Assembly: GCF_030407815.1 (NCBI RefSeq)
Contig: NZ_JASDCS010000007.1
Span: forward strand, 1-64,000
From: Psychrobacter sp. APC 3281
Lineage (GTDB): Bacteria > Pseudomonadota > Gammaproteobacteria > Pseudomonadales > Moraxellaceae
DNA length: 64,000 nucleotides
Direction: 5' to 3'
Part shown: piece after piece, positions 56,303 through 64,000 of the stretch
Layout of the letters: each line of letters opens with the position of its first letter
Numbering within the stretch: position 1 is the stretch's first letter
Program-made: the position numbers and the translations under genes
Notes under the pieces: model-generated
The model's input: the letters and a program-made list of their open reading frames with translations, nothing else
Database searches by the model: none
Told to the model about the DNA's origin: nothing

Positions 56303-57874
56303 TTAACTCTTCATCAACAGCGCATAATAGAAGCCATCACCATTCACGCTATCAATCGGTAAGCACTGACGACCAATCGCTTGTTCGATACCCCAACTAC
56401 AATCTTCGGTAAACTCAATCGCTACCGCATCATTATGATGAGTGATGAAGTCCTGCATTTGCTCGACGTTCTCTTGCTTTAAGATAGAACATGTCACGTA
56501 CAGCAGATAACCACCAGCTTTGAGTTGTGGCCATAGATTATGCAAGATGTCTGCTTGTAGCAGCGCCGTTTGCTCGATGTCTTCTTCGGTACGCAAGATA
56601 CTGATATCAGGATGACGACGAATCACACCTGTCGCGGTACAAGGAGAGTCCAATAATATCGCATCAAATACCGGCTCATTTGTCGCTGCTTTTTTATTCT
56701 TGCCATGCTGCCATCTGGTCGCATCTGCACAGACGATATTCAGTGCGATGCTGTTATTTGCTTGCTGCAAATCATGCTGACTTAGGTTTAAACGCTGTAA
56801 ATTCTCACGAATACGCTCTATACGGGGTGCTTCATTATCAATAGCTGTTACCTTGATATCAGTAATCGCAGGTGACGTTTCAGATGACATCTCATTATTG
56901 TCTTGTTTCACGTGAAACAACGATGATTCGTCGTTAGCGCTTATGAGCTCTAACCAATGAGCAAGCTTGCCACCAGGTGCCGCACAAGCATCTAGAATAT
57001 GTATCTTATTATTCGTATCAGATTTTTCATTACTAAGCTTAGCCATCAACGCTTGATTAATAATCGGTGCAGCGAGCTGGGCATGCATATCTTGAACGCT
57101 AGCCGTTCCTAAAGCGAAATCAGGCAAAGCGTTAACGGCAGTGCTTTGATGTAGTCTAAGACCTTTGGTTGATAGCGTGGTAGAAGTGGCAGACCCTGAT
57201 GAGTTTGCTACCTTAAAACCAGTCGTTAGCTCAACGATATCTGCATCAATTTCTGCGCCATCCAATGCATGCTGATAACCCTCTACCGAAGTAACCGAAG
57301 AGTTCACTCGTAAAAACATCGGTGCTGGCTGACGCAAACCTTGTGTCAGCTCATCATACTGTTCGCTCCAATCTTGTTTAAGCTGATAAGCGAGCCAATT
57401 CGGTAGACTATGCTTTTTATCGCATTTCTTACGGAATTTGCTTGGATTCTTGGCGACTTTACGCAAAATAGCATTTACTAAACCAGTCGAATGAGCGAAC
57501 TCAATTTCTTTGGCAGCTTCAACGGTTTCATGAATTGCAGCATGGTCAGCCACTTCTAAATATAGCAACTGTACTAAGCCGACTTGAATAGTGGTACGCA
57601 CTTCAACTTCGTCGATAGGGTTGTCTGCTAAGCTATCGAGCAAACGTGCCAGCGCATGCCACTGGCGCAATGTCGTGAGCAGTAACGCATGGGCAAAACC
57701 TTTGTCACCATCGTGCAGACTATTTAGCAATGGATCAAGGACGCTTGAGAGCGACTGACCGTTTTGGATAGCCAGTAAGGTACGAATCACACGCACGCGT
57801 ACGCTGCCATTCATAATAAGATTGCTTGATGGTTTGAGCTTATTGTTTCTAGGCGCAGTACTGTTTTGTCTCAT
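56303..57874 (-). CDS. rsmB: 16S rRNA m5C967 methyltransferase RsmB
   Basis: SAM-dependent methyltransferase. An N-terminal NusB-like RNA-binding domain (about 20-165) is followed by the catalytic domain with SAM motif HILDACAAPGGKLAHWLEL, catalytic Cys in LLDSPCTATGVIRRHPDI and the second Cys in LYVTCSILKQENVEQM. At 523 residues it is longer than E. coli RsmB (about 430), with insertions near 210-235 and 325-350; one insertion encodes the parS sequence. Gene order fmt-rsmB is standard. Confidence 0.95.
   Translation of the reverse strand: MRQNSTAPRNNKLKPSSNLIMNGSVRVRVIRTLLAIQNGQSLSSVLDPLLNSLHDGDKGFAHALLLTTLRQWHALARLLDSLADNPIDEVEVRTTIQVGLVQLLYLEVADHAAIHETVEAAKEIEFAHSTGLVNAILRKVAKNPSKFRKKCDKKHSLPNWLAYQLKQDWSEQYDELTQGLRQPAPMFLRVNSSVTSVEGYQHALDGAEIDADIVELTTGFKVANSSGSATSTTLSTKGLRLHQSTAVNALPDFALGTASVQDMHAQLAAPIINQALMAKLSNEKSDTNNKIHILDACAAPGGKLAHWLELISANDESSLFHVKQDNNEMSSETSPAITDIKVTAIDNEAPRIERIRENLQRLNLSQHDLQQANNSIALNIVCADATRWQHGKNKKAATNEPVFDAILLDSPCTATGVIRRHPDISILRTEEDIEQTALLQADILHNLWPQLKAGGYLLYVTCSILKQENVEQMQDFITHHNDAVAIEFTEDCSWGIEQAIGRQCLPIDSVNGDGFYYALLMKS
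56904..56919. other. Perfect parS site inside rsmB
   Basis: TGTTTCACGTGAAACA is identical to the parS consensus bound by chromosomal ParB. It lies in the coding region of rsmB, in a variable insertion (residues FHVK), where the codons are free to keep it. Confidence 0.85.
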
Positions 57875-57939
57875 TAAATTTCATTTCCTTGACGTATGAT
57901 CGATAGCGTCTTGTGCAAGTAGGTTAAATATAAGTAACG

Positions 57940-59016
57940 TTATTTTGTTTCTGACGTAAATTGATCGCCGTCATTTAATTGGTTGCCATGGCAAACTTGT
58001 TCGGCAGTCATTGGTTTACCACCCGCAAACTGCAAGTGAGTAATGGCTAAAGTGGTGGCTGATGATTCAGCGTCACTCTCTTTGCCACAAGCGACTAAGA
58101 TCGCTTTTCGTCCGACACTGATGACCGTCCCAGCAGGTTCATTGGTTTGCTGCGATGTATTTACAGGTAAGCTAGCCAACACTTTGACGCGCTGCCCTGC
58201 TAGGAAAGTATAAGCACCTGGCCATGGTGTCAGCCCACGAATTTGGCGTTCAATAGCGGCGGCAGGCTGCGACCAATCAACTTCGCCTTCGGTTTTGACC
58301 AGTTTTTCAGCGTAGTTAGCTTGACTATCGTCTTGAGCGATAGCTTGAGCTTGATAAGCAGCTAAATCTTTTAGCACCGTACTAATGGCTGTCGCACCAA
58401 GTGCAGCCATCTTATCATGTAGGCTAGCAGCGGTATCATTAGAGGCAATACTTTCGCTAACTTTATAAAGCATGTCACCTGTATCAAGACCTTTGTCCAT
58501 CTGCATAATGGTAATACCGGTCTCATCGTCTCCGGCCAAGAGTGCACGATGGATAGGTGCAGCACCGCGCCAGCGTGGCAACAGTGAAGCGTGAATATTC
58601 AAGCAACCATGAGTAGGTGTCTCTAATACACCAATAGGTAAAATCAATCCGTAAGCGGCGACAACCATCACATCTGGTTGGTAGGTGCGCAGAGTTTGCC
58701 TAGCAGCTAGCCCTTCTGCACTAGACTTTTTAAAAGTGACTGGCTGCTCTACAGCGATATCATGTGCCAACGCAACTTCTTTTACCGCAGAGGCTGACAG
58801 CTTCTGACCACGACCTGCTTTACGATCAGGCTGCGTGTAAACAGCGACTATCTCTATATTCAGCGCTTCTTGCTGCTTAATTAACGACTCAAGGCTGATA
58901 GCAGCAAATTCAGGTGTACCCGCAAATACTACCCTTAATCGGTTAGTAGTTGGGTTATCATGGTCAGTAAGCGAGTTAGATGTATCAAAGGTAGGAGCAG
59001 TTGTAGTCATAATCAT
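57940..59016 (-). CDS. fmt: Methionyl-tRNA formyltransferase
   Basis: Formylates initiator Met-tRNA. 358 residues including an N-terminal extension of about 25 residues before LRVVFAGTPEFAAISLESL. Catalytic Asn-His-Asp residues are in CLNIHASLLPRWRGAAPI and ETGITIMQMDKGLDTGD. The C-terminal anticodon-binding domain is present (PWPGAYTFLAGQRVKV). The start is uncertain: no ribosome-binding site precedes the first or third codon ATG. def is not adjacent upstream. Confidence 0.94.
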   Translation of the reverse strand: MIMTTTAPTFDTSNSLTDHDNPTTNRLRVVFAGTPEFAAISLESLIKQQEALNIEIVAVYTQPDRKAGRGQKLSASAVKEVALAHDIAVEQPVTFKKSSAEGLAARQTLRTYQPDVMVVAAYGLILPIGVLETPTHGCLNIHASLLPRWRGAAPIHRALLAGDDETGITIMQMDKGLDTGDMLYKVSESIASNDTAASLHDKMAALGATAISTVLKDLAAYQAQAIAQDDSQANYAEKLVKTEGEVDWSQPAAAIERQIRGLTPWPGAYTFLAGQRVKVLASLPVNTSQQTNEPAGTVISVGRKAILVACGKESDAESSATTLAITHLQFAGGKPMTAEQVCHGNQLNDGDQFTSETK

Positions 59017-59336
59017 GCATTATATAAGGTTTATTTGTTCATTATAGGTGAGTTTACGGCGCAGTGCCATGATTGTAATGACCTCACTTCATGATAACCA
59101 ATGACATTATTTGCCTTTATAATATCAAGGACATCGAACGTTCTATTTATATTTTTTACAAAACAATTTGGTGTTAATAACCACTCTCTGTAAACAGTAA
59201 GCCGTTATTCTGCTATAAATAGAAGGTAACACTAAAAGTTTTAGACAATTCAACTGTCGTATAATTCATCTACTGTATGTAGAAACTTAATTTTATTTCA
59301 CTATATTCTTTCGTGTCGAGATAGGGCCACGCTTTC
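59017..59336. other. Divergent region between fmt and the sensor-kinase-like gene
   Basis: AT-rich, no gene seen. Must contain promoters in both directions; no strong consensus recognised. Confidence 0.35.
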
Positions 59337-62090
59337 ATGCAACAGTTTCAGTCCTTACAACGCTTATTGATTTTTTATGCCTTGTCTCTCACGGTTATGT
59401 TACTGCTGTACTATGTCACAATGTTTGATGGGATGAAAAAACATAGTGAGCAACATAGCATAGATACTTTTTATGCCCTACAGCACAGTATTATTGAGCA
59501 TGCAGCGCCTGTAGATAGTGAAATAAAAAGAATCTTAGAGCAACCTACTTTTGATCACCTTAGCTATCAGCTGATTTTAATGATGCCTTCTGGGCAGACC
59601 TATATTCATCATAATACTCGTCCTAATGAATCTGCTTTTTCTACCGTTGCTTTCCCTACCATCGGTACATCAGCTTCTAGCAGCAGCGACCATAGCTCTT
59701 ATACAGTCAATAGCAGTGAACTAACAGGAATCATTAATCTAAAAAGCGGACATCAGGTTTATATCGTATTACGCCATGAGCCTTTTGTTGTTGACTGGAT
59801 ATCTTACCGTTATTGGCTTCCTTTGATGGTCGCCATCGTACTATTTTTCATGGCATTGCTCTATATGCTCAATCGTCGAACCAATTGGGAGCAATTACTG
59901 GTTTATACGGATAATTTGAGTAGCCGCGCCAAAGAATCTTATACGCCGCCGCCGTTTTTACAAAAGAAATCTACTACCGAGTTCATGCTGTTAGGTCATG
60001 CGCTAAGTCGCGTCAGCTACCAACTACATAATGACTATCGGCGTATCAAAACACTGTCTCATCGTTTAGAACGCTTGGTTGATCAGGCACCCTTACCGAT
60101 GTTGATGAGTATACGACATGGTCAAATTAGTTTCTATAATCAGCGCTTTGAGCAAGTATTCACCCCTCCTACCCAGAGTGAACAGAGCTATGAGCTGACT
60201 GATTTCGTTGAAGGGAAAGATGAGGCCACTCAAATACTGTTAAAAACCATCTCAAGTTTACGTGTTACTCGCACACTGATAGTTTATGGCTTGGAAAACA
60301 AACAAGCCTACCAACTACACGTGACACCATGGTTCGGAGAACATGGGCAAGTTCACGGTTTTACTGTGATTTTTAATAATGTTGATGAAATTTTCCATCA
60401 ATCTGAACAACTACAGCTGCACAACCAACAACTGCAATTACAAATTGATGAATCAAACGAAGCCCAAGCATTTATAGGTCGTAAGTTAAGGTTACCACTA
60501 GAGAAGATAATTGATTCGTTGGAACCCATCGACCCTTCAACATTGACGGCTCAAGGCAAAAAAACTCTAAATACATTGATTGCAACCAGTCAAAGCATGT
60601 TGACTGTGCTTAATGAGACGCTAGCAACAGAGGAAGTTGAAGTCAGAAAAACACGTCTAAGTATAGAAACGGTTGATATTTATAAGTTAAGTAAAGAAGT
60701 TAGCAATTTAGTCACACAAGAAATAAGACAACAAGGGTTAGAATTGATCTATTTCTTTGCGCCAGACTGTCCTCGTTACATCGAAACTGATTACATTCGA
60801 CTGCACCATATCCTATTAAACATGTTGAAAAACGCTATTAGCTTTACAACATCAGGCTATGTCGCGCTCACTGTTGATCGTGTACCTGAAGATAAAGTAA
60901 CGCGAATAAGTAATCAGCATTTAACTCCTAACAATGACATAGCAATGCCTGCGCAGACATCTTATTGGATTCGGTTTAGCGTAAAAGACACTGGAGTAAC
61001 TATTACTCCTGAGAGAAAAAATCAATTAGTCAATATCTTGAATCAAAGCAATCATAACTTAGTTGAAGACAGTAATATTGGCTTGAGTGATGCCAATAGC
61101 TTTGCTCAGTTACTCGGCGGTTTTATCGAACTAAATAATACGGTGGATAAAGAAACGATATTTAGCCTCTACCTTCCTTATCCTCATGCCACTTATCAAT
61201 CGGTATATCATCGTTGTTCGCAGCTGCCCCATATTCACCTTATCGCTGTCATCAATCAGCCTCTAGTTGCTGAACATTTACAACGTTTGTGCGAGTACTT
61301 AACGATATCCGTGACTATCTACAGCACTTTAGATAGAGCTACTGTACAGCAGCTAAAAAATAAATTAAAACAAGATGAGCAAACCGTCATTCCTATCTTG
61401 TTATTAGATTATGAATACAGCGAATCCATCACCTTATCAGCTCATGCGAGCAACAAGTATAGCGAGCAACAAGAAGTGTTAAACGACCTAGTCGCTACGC
61501 CTTCACTACCGAAGATATTACTTAGCATGAAACTTGAAAGGCATATCCCTTCTACTTTACTAGGCCAATATGATGGATTTTTGACCAAACCCTTGGACGC
61601 AAGTTTACTACTGTCTGAACTGCTACGTTTAACCTTGTTTGCAAGGAAAACGCTAAACACACTGGTCAAACATCAATATGACAGCAGTCTATCTTTTGTA
61701 GAAGATATACCTAAGAAAGAAATCTTGTCTCCACTGATTTTGGTCGTAGAAGACAGTCCTACTAACCAAAAGATAGCCTGTAAGATGTTAAGTAAGCTTG
61801 GTTATCGTAGTATTGTCGCAGAAGATGGACAGCAAGCACTCGAGAAACTCAAAAGCCAACGTGAAGAAATCTCTTTGATTTTGATGGACTGCCGAATGCC
61901 CGTTATGGATGGCTTACAAGCCACACAAGTGATTCGCTCGCAAGGTGATAAAATACCGATTGTGGCGCTAACTGCGAATAATACAGAAGAAGATCGCGAG
62001 GCTTGTATGCAAGTAGGTATGGACGAGTTTTTATCCAAACCCATTAGTAAGAAAGACTTAGAATCCGTTTTGCAGAGTTTTATACAATAA
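59337..62090 (+). CDS. Hybrid sensor-kinase-like protein with degenerate kinase and intact receiver
   Basis: 917 residues. Two membrane helices (about 9-27 and 160-180) enclose a periplasmic sensor region; a PAS-like segment (about 250-360) follows. The dimerisation helix EAQAFIGRKLRLPLEKI aligns with the usual SHELRTPL box, but the phospho-acceptor His is replaced by Arg 382. The ATPase domain keeps an N-box Asn (NMLKNAISF), yet the G1 box reads DTGVT (551-555) and the G2 box NIGLSD, so Gly residues are lost. A second, degraded receiver (about 630-770) is followed by an intact receiver (about 795-917) with VVEDSP, LMDCRMPVMDG, ALTAN and LSKPIS. GacS/BarA-like overall, but predicted unable to autophosphorylate by the normal route. 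Confidence 0.85.
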   Translation: MQQFQSLQRLLIFYALSLTVMLLLYYVTMFDGMKKHSEQHSIDTFYALQHSIIEHAAPVDSEIKRILEQPTFDHLSYQLILMMPSGQTYIHHNTRPNESAFSTVAFPTIGTSASSSSDHSSYTVNSSELTGIINLKSGHQVYIVLRHEPFVVDWISYRYWLPLMVAIVLFFMALLYMLNRRTNWEQLLVYTDNLSSRAKESYTPPPFLQKKSTTEFMLLGHALSRVSYQLHNDYRRIKTLSHRLERLVDQAPLPMLMSIRHGQISFYNQRFEQVFTPPTQSEQSYELTDFVEGKDEATQILLKTISSLRVTRTLIVYGLENKQAYQLHVTPWFGEHGQVHGFTVIFNNVDEIFHQSEQLQLHNQQLQLQIDESNEAQAFIGRKLRLPLEKIIDSLEPIDPSTLTAQGKKTLNTLIATSQSMLTVLNETLATEEVEVRKTRLSIETVDIYKLSKEVSNLVTQEIRQQGLELIYFFAPDCPRYIETDYIRLHHILLNMLKNAISFTTSGYVALTVDRVPEDKVTRISNQHLTPNNDIAMPAQTSYWIRFSVKDTGVTITPERKNQLVNILNQSNHNLVEDSNIGLSDANSFAQLLGGFIELNNTVDKETIFSLYLPYPHATYQSVYHRCSQLPHIHLIAVINQPLVAEHLQRLCEYLTISVTIYSTLDRATVQQLKNKLKQDEQTVIPILLLDYEYSESITLSAHASNKYSEQQEVLNDLVATPSLPKILLSMKLERHIPSTLLGQYDGFLTKPLDASLLLSELLRLTLFARKTLNTLVKHQYDSSLSFVEDIPKKEILSPLILVVEDSPTNQKIACKMLSKLGYRSIVAEDGQQALEKLKSQREEISLILMDCRMPVMDGLQATQVIRSQGDKIPIVALTANNTEEDREACMQVGMDEFLSKPISKKDLESVLQSFIQ

Positions 62091-62102
62091 ATCTCTAGTG
62101 CA

Positions 62103-62153
62103 AATAAAAAACACCCTATCGATATCATTTAATCAAAGTAATATGGATAGGGT
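62103..62153 (-). terminator. Terminator of ribE
   Basis: On the minus strand ACCCTATC ... GATAGGGT arms (8 bp, 25-base loop) are followed by GTTTTTTATTT. It also lies 3' of the sensor gene, without a T-run in that direction. Confidence 0.6.
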
Positions 62154-62195
62154 CGAAAACTTGGTACGAGGATAATATTTCGGTAAGCTTAATTA

Positions 62196-62870
62196 TTATT
62201 TCATAAACCCATTATCGGCCAAAAATGTTTCTGTGATTTGGCTTTGCGGGCTTGATGCATTCATACCGCCAGATTGAGATTTATTTAATAGACGCTCTAG
62301 ATAACGGGCAACGATATCTACTTCAATATTAACTTTATTACCTACTAACCAATGCTTAGCGATATTCGTCACTTGAGCAGTATGCGGAATGATATTTAGA
62401 GAGACAATATTGTCACGCACTAAATTGGTCGTCAGACTAATACCATCTACTGTAATAGAGCCTTTGGTCGCTGTATAGTGCGCCAGCTCCTGCGGTATCT
62501 CAATTTCAATATAGATAGAACGAGCATCTTGTTGTAATTTACTAACGACCCCTACTCCATCTACATGACCAGCGACGATATGACCACCAAAACGAGTCGT
62601 TGGTAGCATGGCTTTTTCTAGATTGACGGTATGACCTGCTTTTAACCCTTCTAATGCTGTTCTAGCAATAGTTTCACGTGAAACATCAACAGAATAGTAG
62701 TTACTCCCGAATTCCACCACGGTTAAACAAATACCATTTGATGCAATAGAATCGCCTAGCTTCACGTCACTGAAATCCAAGTCATCAGACTCTACTGTCA
62801 AACGTATGTCACCGCCTGTCGCCTGCATCGATTTAACTTTTCCAACGCTTTCTATAATTCCAGTAAACAT
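62196..62870 (-). CDS. ribE: Riboflavin synthase alpha chain
   Basis: Forms riboflavin from two 6,7-dimethyl-8-ribityllumazine molecules. 224 residues in two similar lumazine-binding halves: MFTGIIESVGKV, SIASNGICLTVV and the second copy GHIVAGHVDGVGVV, GSITVDGISLT. The gene is often called ribC or ribE depending on the organism. It carries a parS-like sequence. The preceding gene ribD is separated by about 430 bases, unusually long for a rib operon. No FMN riboswitch was recognised. Confidence 0.95.
   Translation of the reverse strand: MFTGIIESVGKVKSMQATGGDIRLTVESDDLDFSDVKLGDSIASNGICLTVVEFGSNYYSVDVSRETIARTALEGLKAGHTVNLEKAMLPTTRFGGHIVAGHVDGVGVVSKLQQDARSIYIEIEIPQELAHYTATKGSITVDGISLTTNLVRDNIVSLNIIPHTAQVTNIAKHWLVGNKVNIEVDIVARYLERLLNKSQSGGMNASSPQSQITETFLADNGFMK
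62670..62685. other. parS-like site inside ribE
   Basis: AGTTTCACGTGAAACA matches the parS consensus except at the first base. Confidence 0.75.
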
Positions 62871-63180
62871 ATTACCCTCATCTCATTACAGTATTGCCGT
62901 TATAGGCGAATATTTTAGTTTATCAAATCATCTATCAATTCTTTATCACAACTTGTTCAAATAACTGACAGTGCAACATCGTTAGACTTGACCTTTAATA
63001 GGATAGATTGTGGATAAGTAGGGATAAATCAATAGAGATATAGCTAGAAGTCTCTATAAATACATAGTTATCCACAACGAATGCAAATTTTACATGAAGT
63101 ATACCTATCTAGTAAAAATATAATAAGTTATTGATTTTAAATAATATTTACTAAAAAGATCAAGGTGGACACATCTTATC

Positions 63181-63196
63181 TGTTTCATGTGAAACA
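63181..63196. other. parS-like site in the ribE-ribD spacer
   Basis: TGTTTCATGTGAAACA, 15 of 16 with the parS consensus; the exact reverse complement of the site at 49510. Confidence 0.7.
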
Positions 63197-63207
63197 AAGT
63201 TATGCAC

Positions 63208-63223
63208 AGTTCCATGTGAAACA
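63208..63223. other. Weaker parS-like half-conserved site
   Basis: AGTTCCATGTGAAACA agrees with the parS consensus at 13 of 16 positions, 12 bases after the stronger site; it may be a degraded copy. Confidence 0.4.
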
Positions 63224-63301
63224 CGTAAATTAATGATCAATTTATCCACATTCTAAGCTTATTTTTATAGTTTATGGACAATGTGCTCATACGAAGAATA
63301 T

Positions 63302-64000
63302 TTATAAAGGTAATAAGGTTAATTTGAGATCTGGACCAAGCTGCTGATGACTTTCTATATCAAATCGTAACTGCTGAGCAAGGGACATAGGATTGAAATC
63401 AACCATGGGACGTGCTTGCTCACCAAGTAAGCAAGGTGCTTGATACACGATTAGCTCATCTACCAACTGTTGACTCAAAAAACTACCTGCAACGCTAGCA
63501 CCCGCTTCTACTAACACGTCATAGCATTGATACTCACTGACTAACTTAGCCAACAACGCCGACAAATCGTCTTCATGCCAATAGATAGTATCTGGATGCT
63601 GACACAGCTGATACTCAGACTGTAGGCTGTGCTTTAAACGCTGACGCCTATCAAGTATGACTATCTTAGGGTTAGGTATTTTTTCAGGTGGTACGTCCAA
63701 TTGTCTTGAGCGCACATTGAGCTGTGGGTTATCAGTTATTACAGTTTCACTACCTGTGATAATCGCGCCACTTTGTGCTCGTATTTTTTGTACATCTTCG
63801 CGAGCAGCAGTTGATGTAATCCACTTTGATTCGCCAGATGCCATCGCTGTACGACCGTCTAGACTGGTTGCTATTTTCAATCGTACATAGGGCATCTGAG
63901 TTCGCATGGCTTTTAGAAACCCACGGTTTAGTACTTCTGCCTGCTCTGTCAGGACACCGACCGTTACCTCAATACCAACCTGCTCTAATAGTTTCACACC
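63302..64000 (-). CDS. ribD: RibD, C-terminal part (cut by the window edge)
   Basis: Bifunctional diaminohydroxyphosphoribosylaminopyrimidine deaminase / 5-amino-6-(5-phosphoribosylamino)uracil reductase of riboflavin synthesis. Only about 230 residues are inside the window; the N-terminal deaminase domain lies beyond position 64000. The visible reductase domain has PYVRLKIATSLDGRTAMASG, SKWITS, RAQSGAIITGSETV and the C-terminal LVEAGASVAGSFL, VDELIVYQAP. It is read towards ribE but separated by about 430 noncoding bases. Confidence 0.93.
   Translation of the reverse strand, partial: GVKLLEQVGIEVTVGVLTEQAEVLNRGFLKAMRTQMPYVRLKIATSLDGRTAMASGESKWITSTAAREDVQKIRAQSGAIITGSETVITDNPQLNVRSRQLDVPPEKIPNPKIVILDRRQRLKHSLQSEYQLCQHPDTIYWHEDDLSALLAKLVSEYQCYDVLVEAGASVAGSFLSQQLVDELIVYQAPCLLGEQARPMVDFNPMSLAQQLRFDIESHQQLGPDLKLTLLPL

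Larger units (their letters stand above)
62942..63250. other. DnaA-box cluster / candidate replication-origin region between ribE and ribD
   Basis: DnaA boxes: TGTGGATAA (63009-63017, minus-strand TTATCCACA), TTATCCACA (63068-63076), TTATGCACA (63200-63208) and TTATCCACA (63242-63250). Three are perfect and one fits TTATNCACA. AT-rich DNA at about 63090-63155 could be the unwinding element. The region has no reading frame and lies next to parS-like sites. This is inferred from motif density; dnaA itself is not in the window. Confidence 0.55.

Overview
The window looks like a chromosomal segment of a gammaproteobacterium of the family Moraxellaceae, most likely Psychrobacter. The evidence is protein style (TelA, RNase R, NqrA-F, BioF/BioC, RsmB/Fmt, DprA/LysM), moderate-to-low GC, and gene neighbourhoods familiar from that group. 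This is recognition from memory, not a database result. Most of the window is ordinary core genome. No prophage, insertion sequence, integron or CRISPR array is visible.

Layout. 1-743: AT-rich intergenic DNA with a consensus promoter firing leftwards out of the window. 0.7-7.3 kb: thrS-infC (infC starts at a rare AUU codon), a TelA-family gene and rnr. 7.4-10.2 kb, minus strand: a small membrane-anchored protein, a BON-domain MscS channel and hisA. 10.25-11.34 kb: a 1.1 kb leader with strong RNA folds. 11.3-20.2 kb: the Na+-pumping NADH:quinone reductase operon nqrABCDEF, an SDR gene, apbE (flavin transferase for NqrB/NqrC) and nqrM (NQR iron-centre maturation), so the pump and its assembly factors sit together. 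20.5-26.4 kb: a CynX-like MFS transporter, then a lipoprotein esterase with a YbbA/YbbP-type ABC transporter. 26.8-28.75 kb: an AT-rich two-gene island of unknown function (a protein with an SUMF1/FGE-like C-terminus plus a HicA-like small protein). 29-37 kb: avtA, a small membrane protein, hisH, hisB, a PanZ-like GNAT protein, tRNA-Phe, a DUF4385 gene, gph and comM. 37-46.4 kb: hemN, qmcA/nfeD, a small outer-membrane beta-barrel, bioF-bioC, dnaK and grpE. 46.8-50.5 kb: an HSL-type esterase, a membrane metallophosphoesterase and a YfcH-like protein. 50.8-59 kb, minus strand: tsaC, dprA, a LysM protein, thrC, a small unknown gene, rsmB and fmt. 59.3-64 kb: a large hybrid sensor-kinase-like protein lacking the phospho-acceptor histidine, then ribE and the 3' part of ribD.

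The right-hand quarter carries a cluster of ParB-binding parS-like palindromes: one perfect, three with a single mismatch and one weaker. The ribE-ribD gap holds four DnaA-box matches, three of them perfect, beside AT-rich DNA. This suggests that the right end lies near, or includes, a replication origin or another DnaA/ParB loading region.

Most promising unusual items: the origin-like ribE/ribD spacer with the parS cluster, the hybrid pseudo-histidine kinase, the two-gene AT-rich island at 26.8-28.75 kb, and the structured nqr leader.
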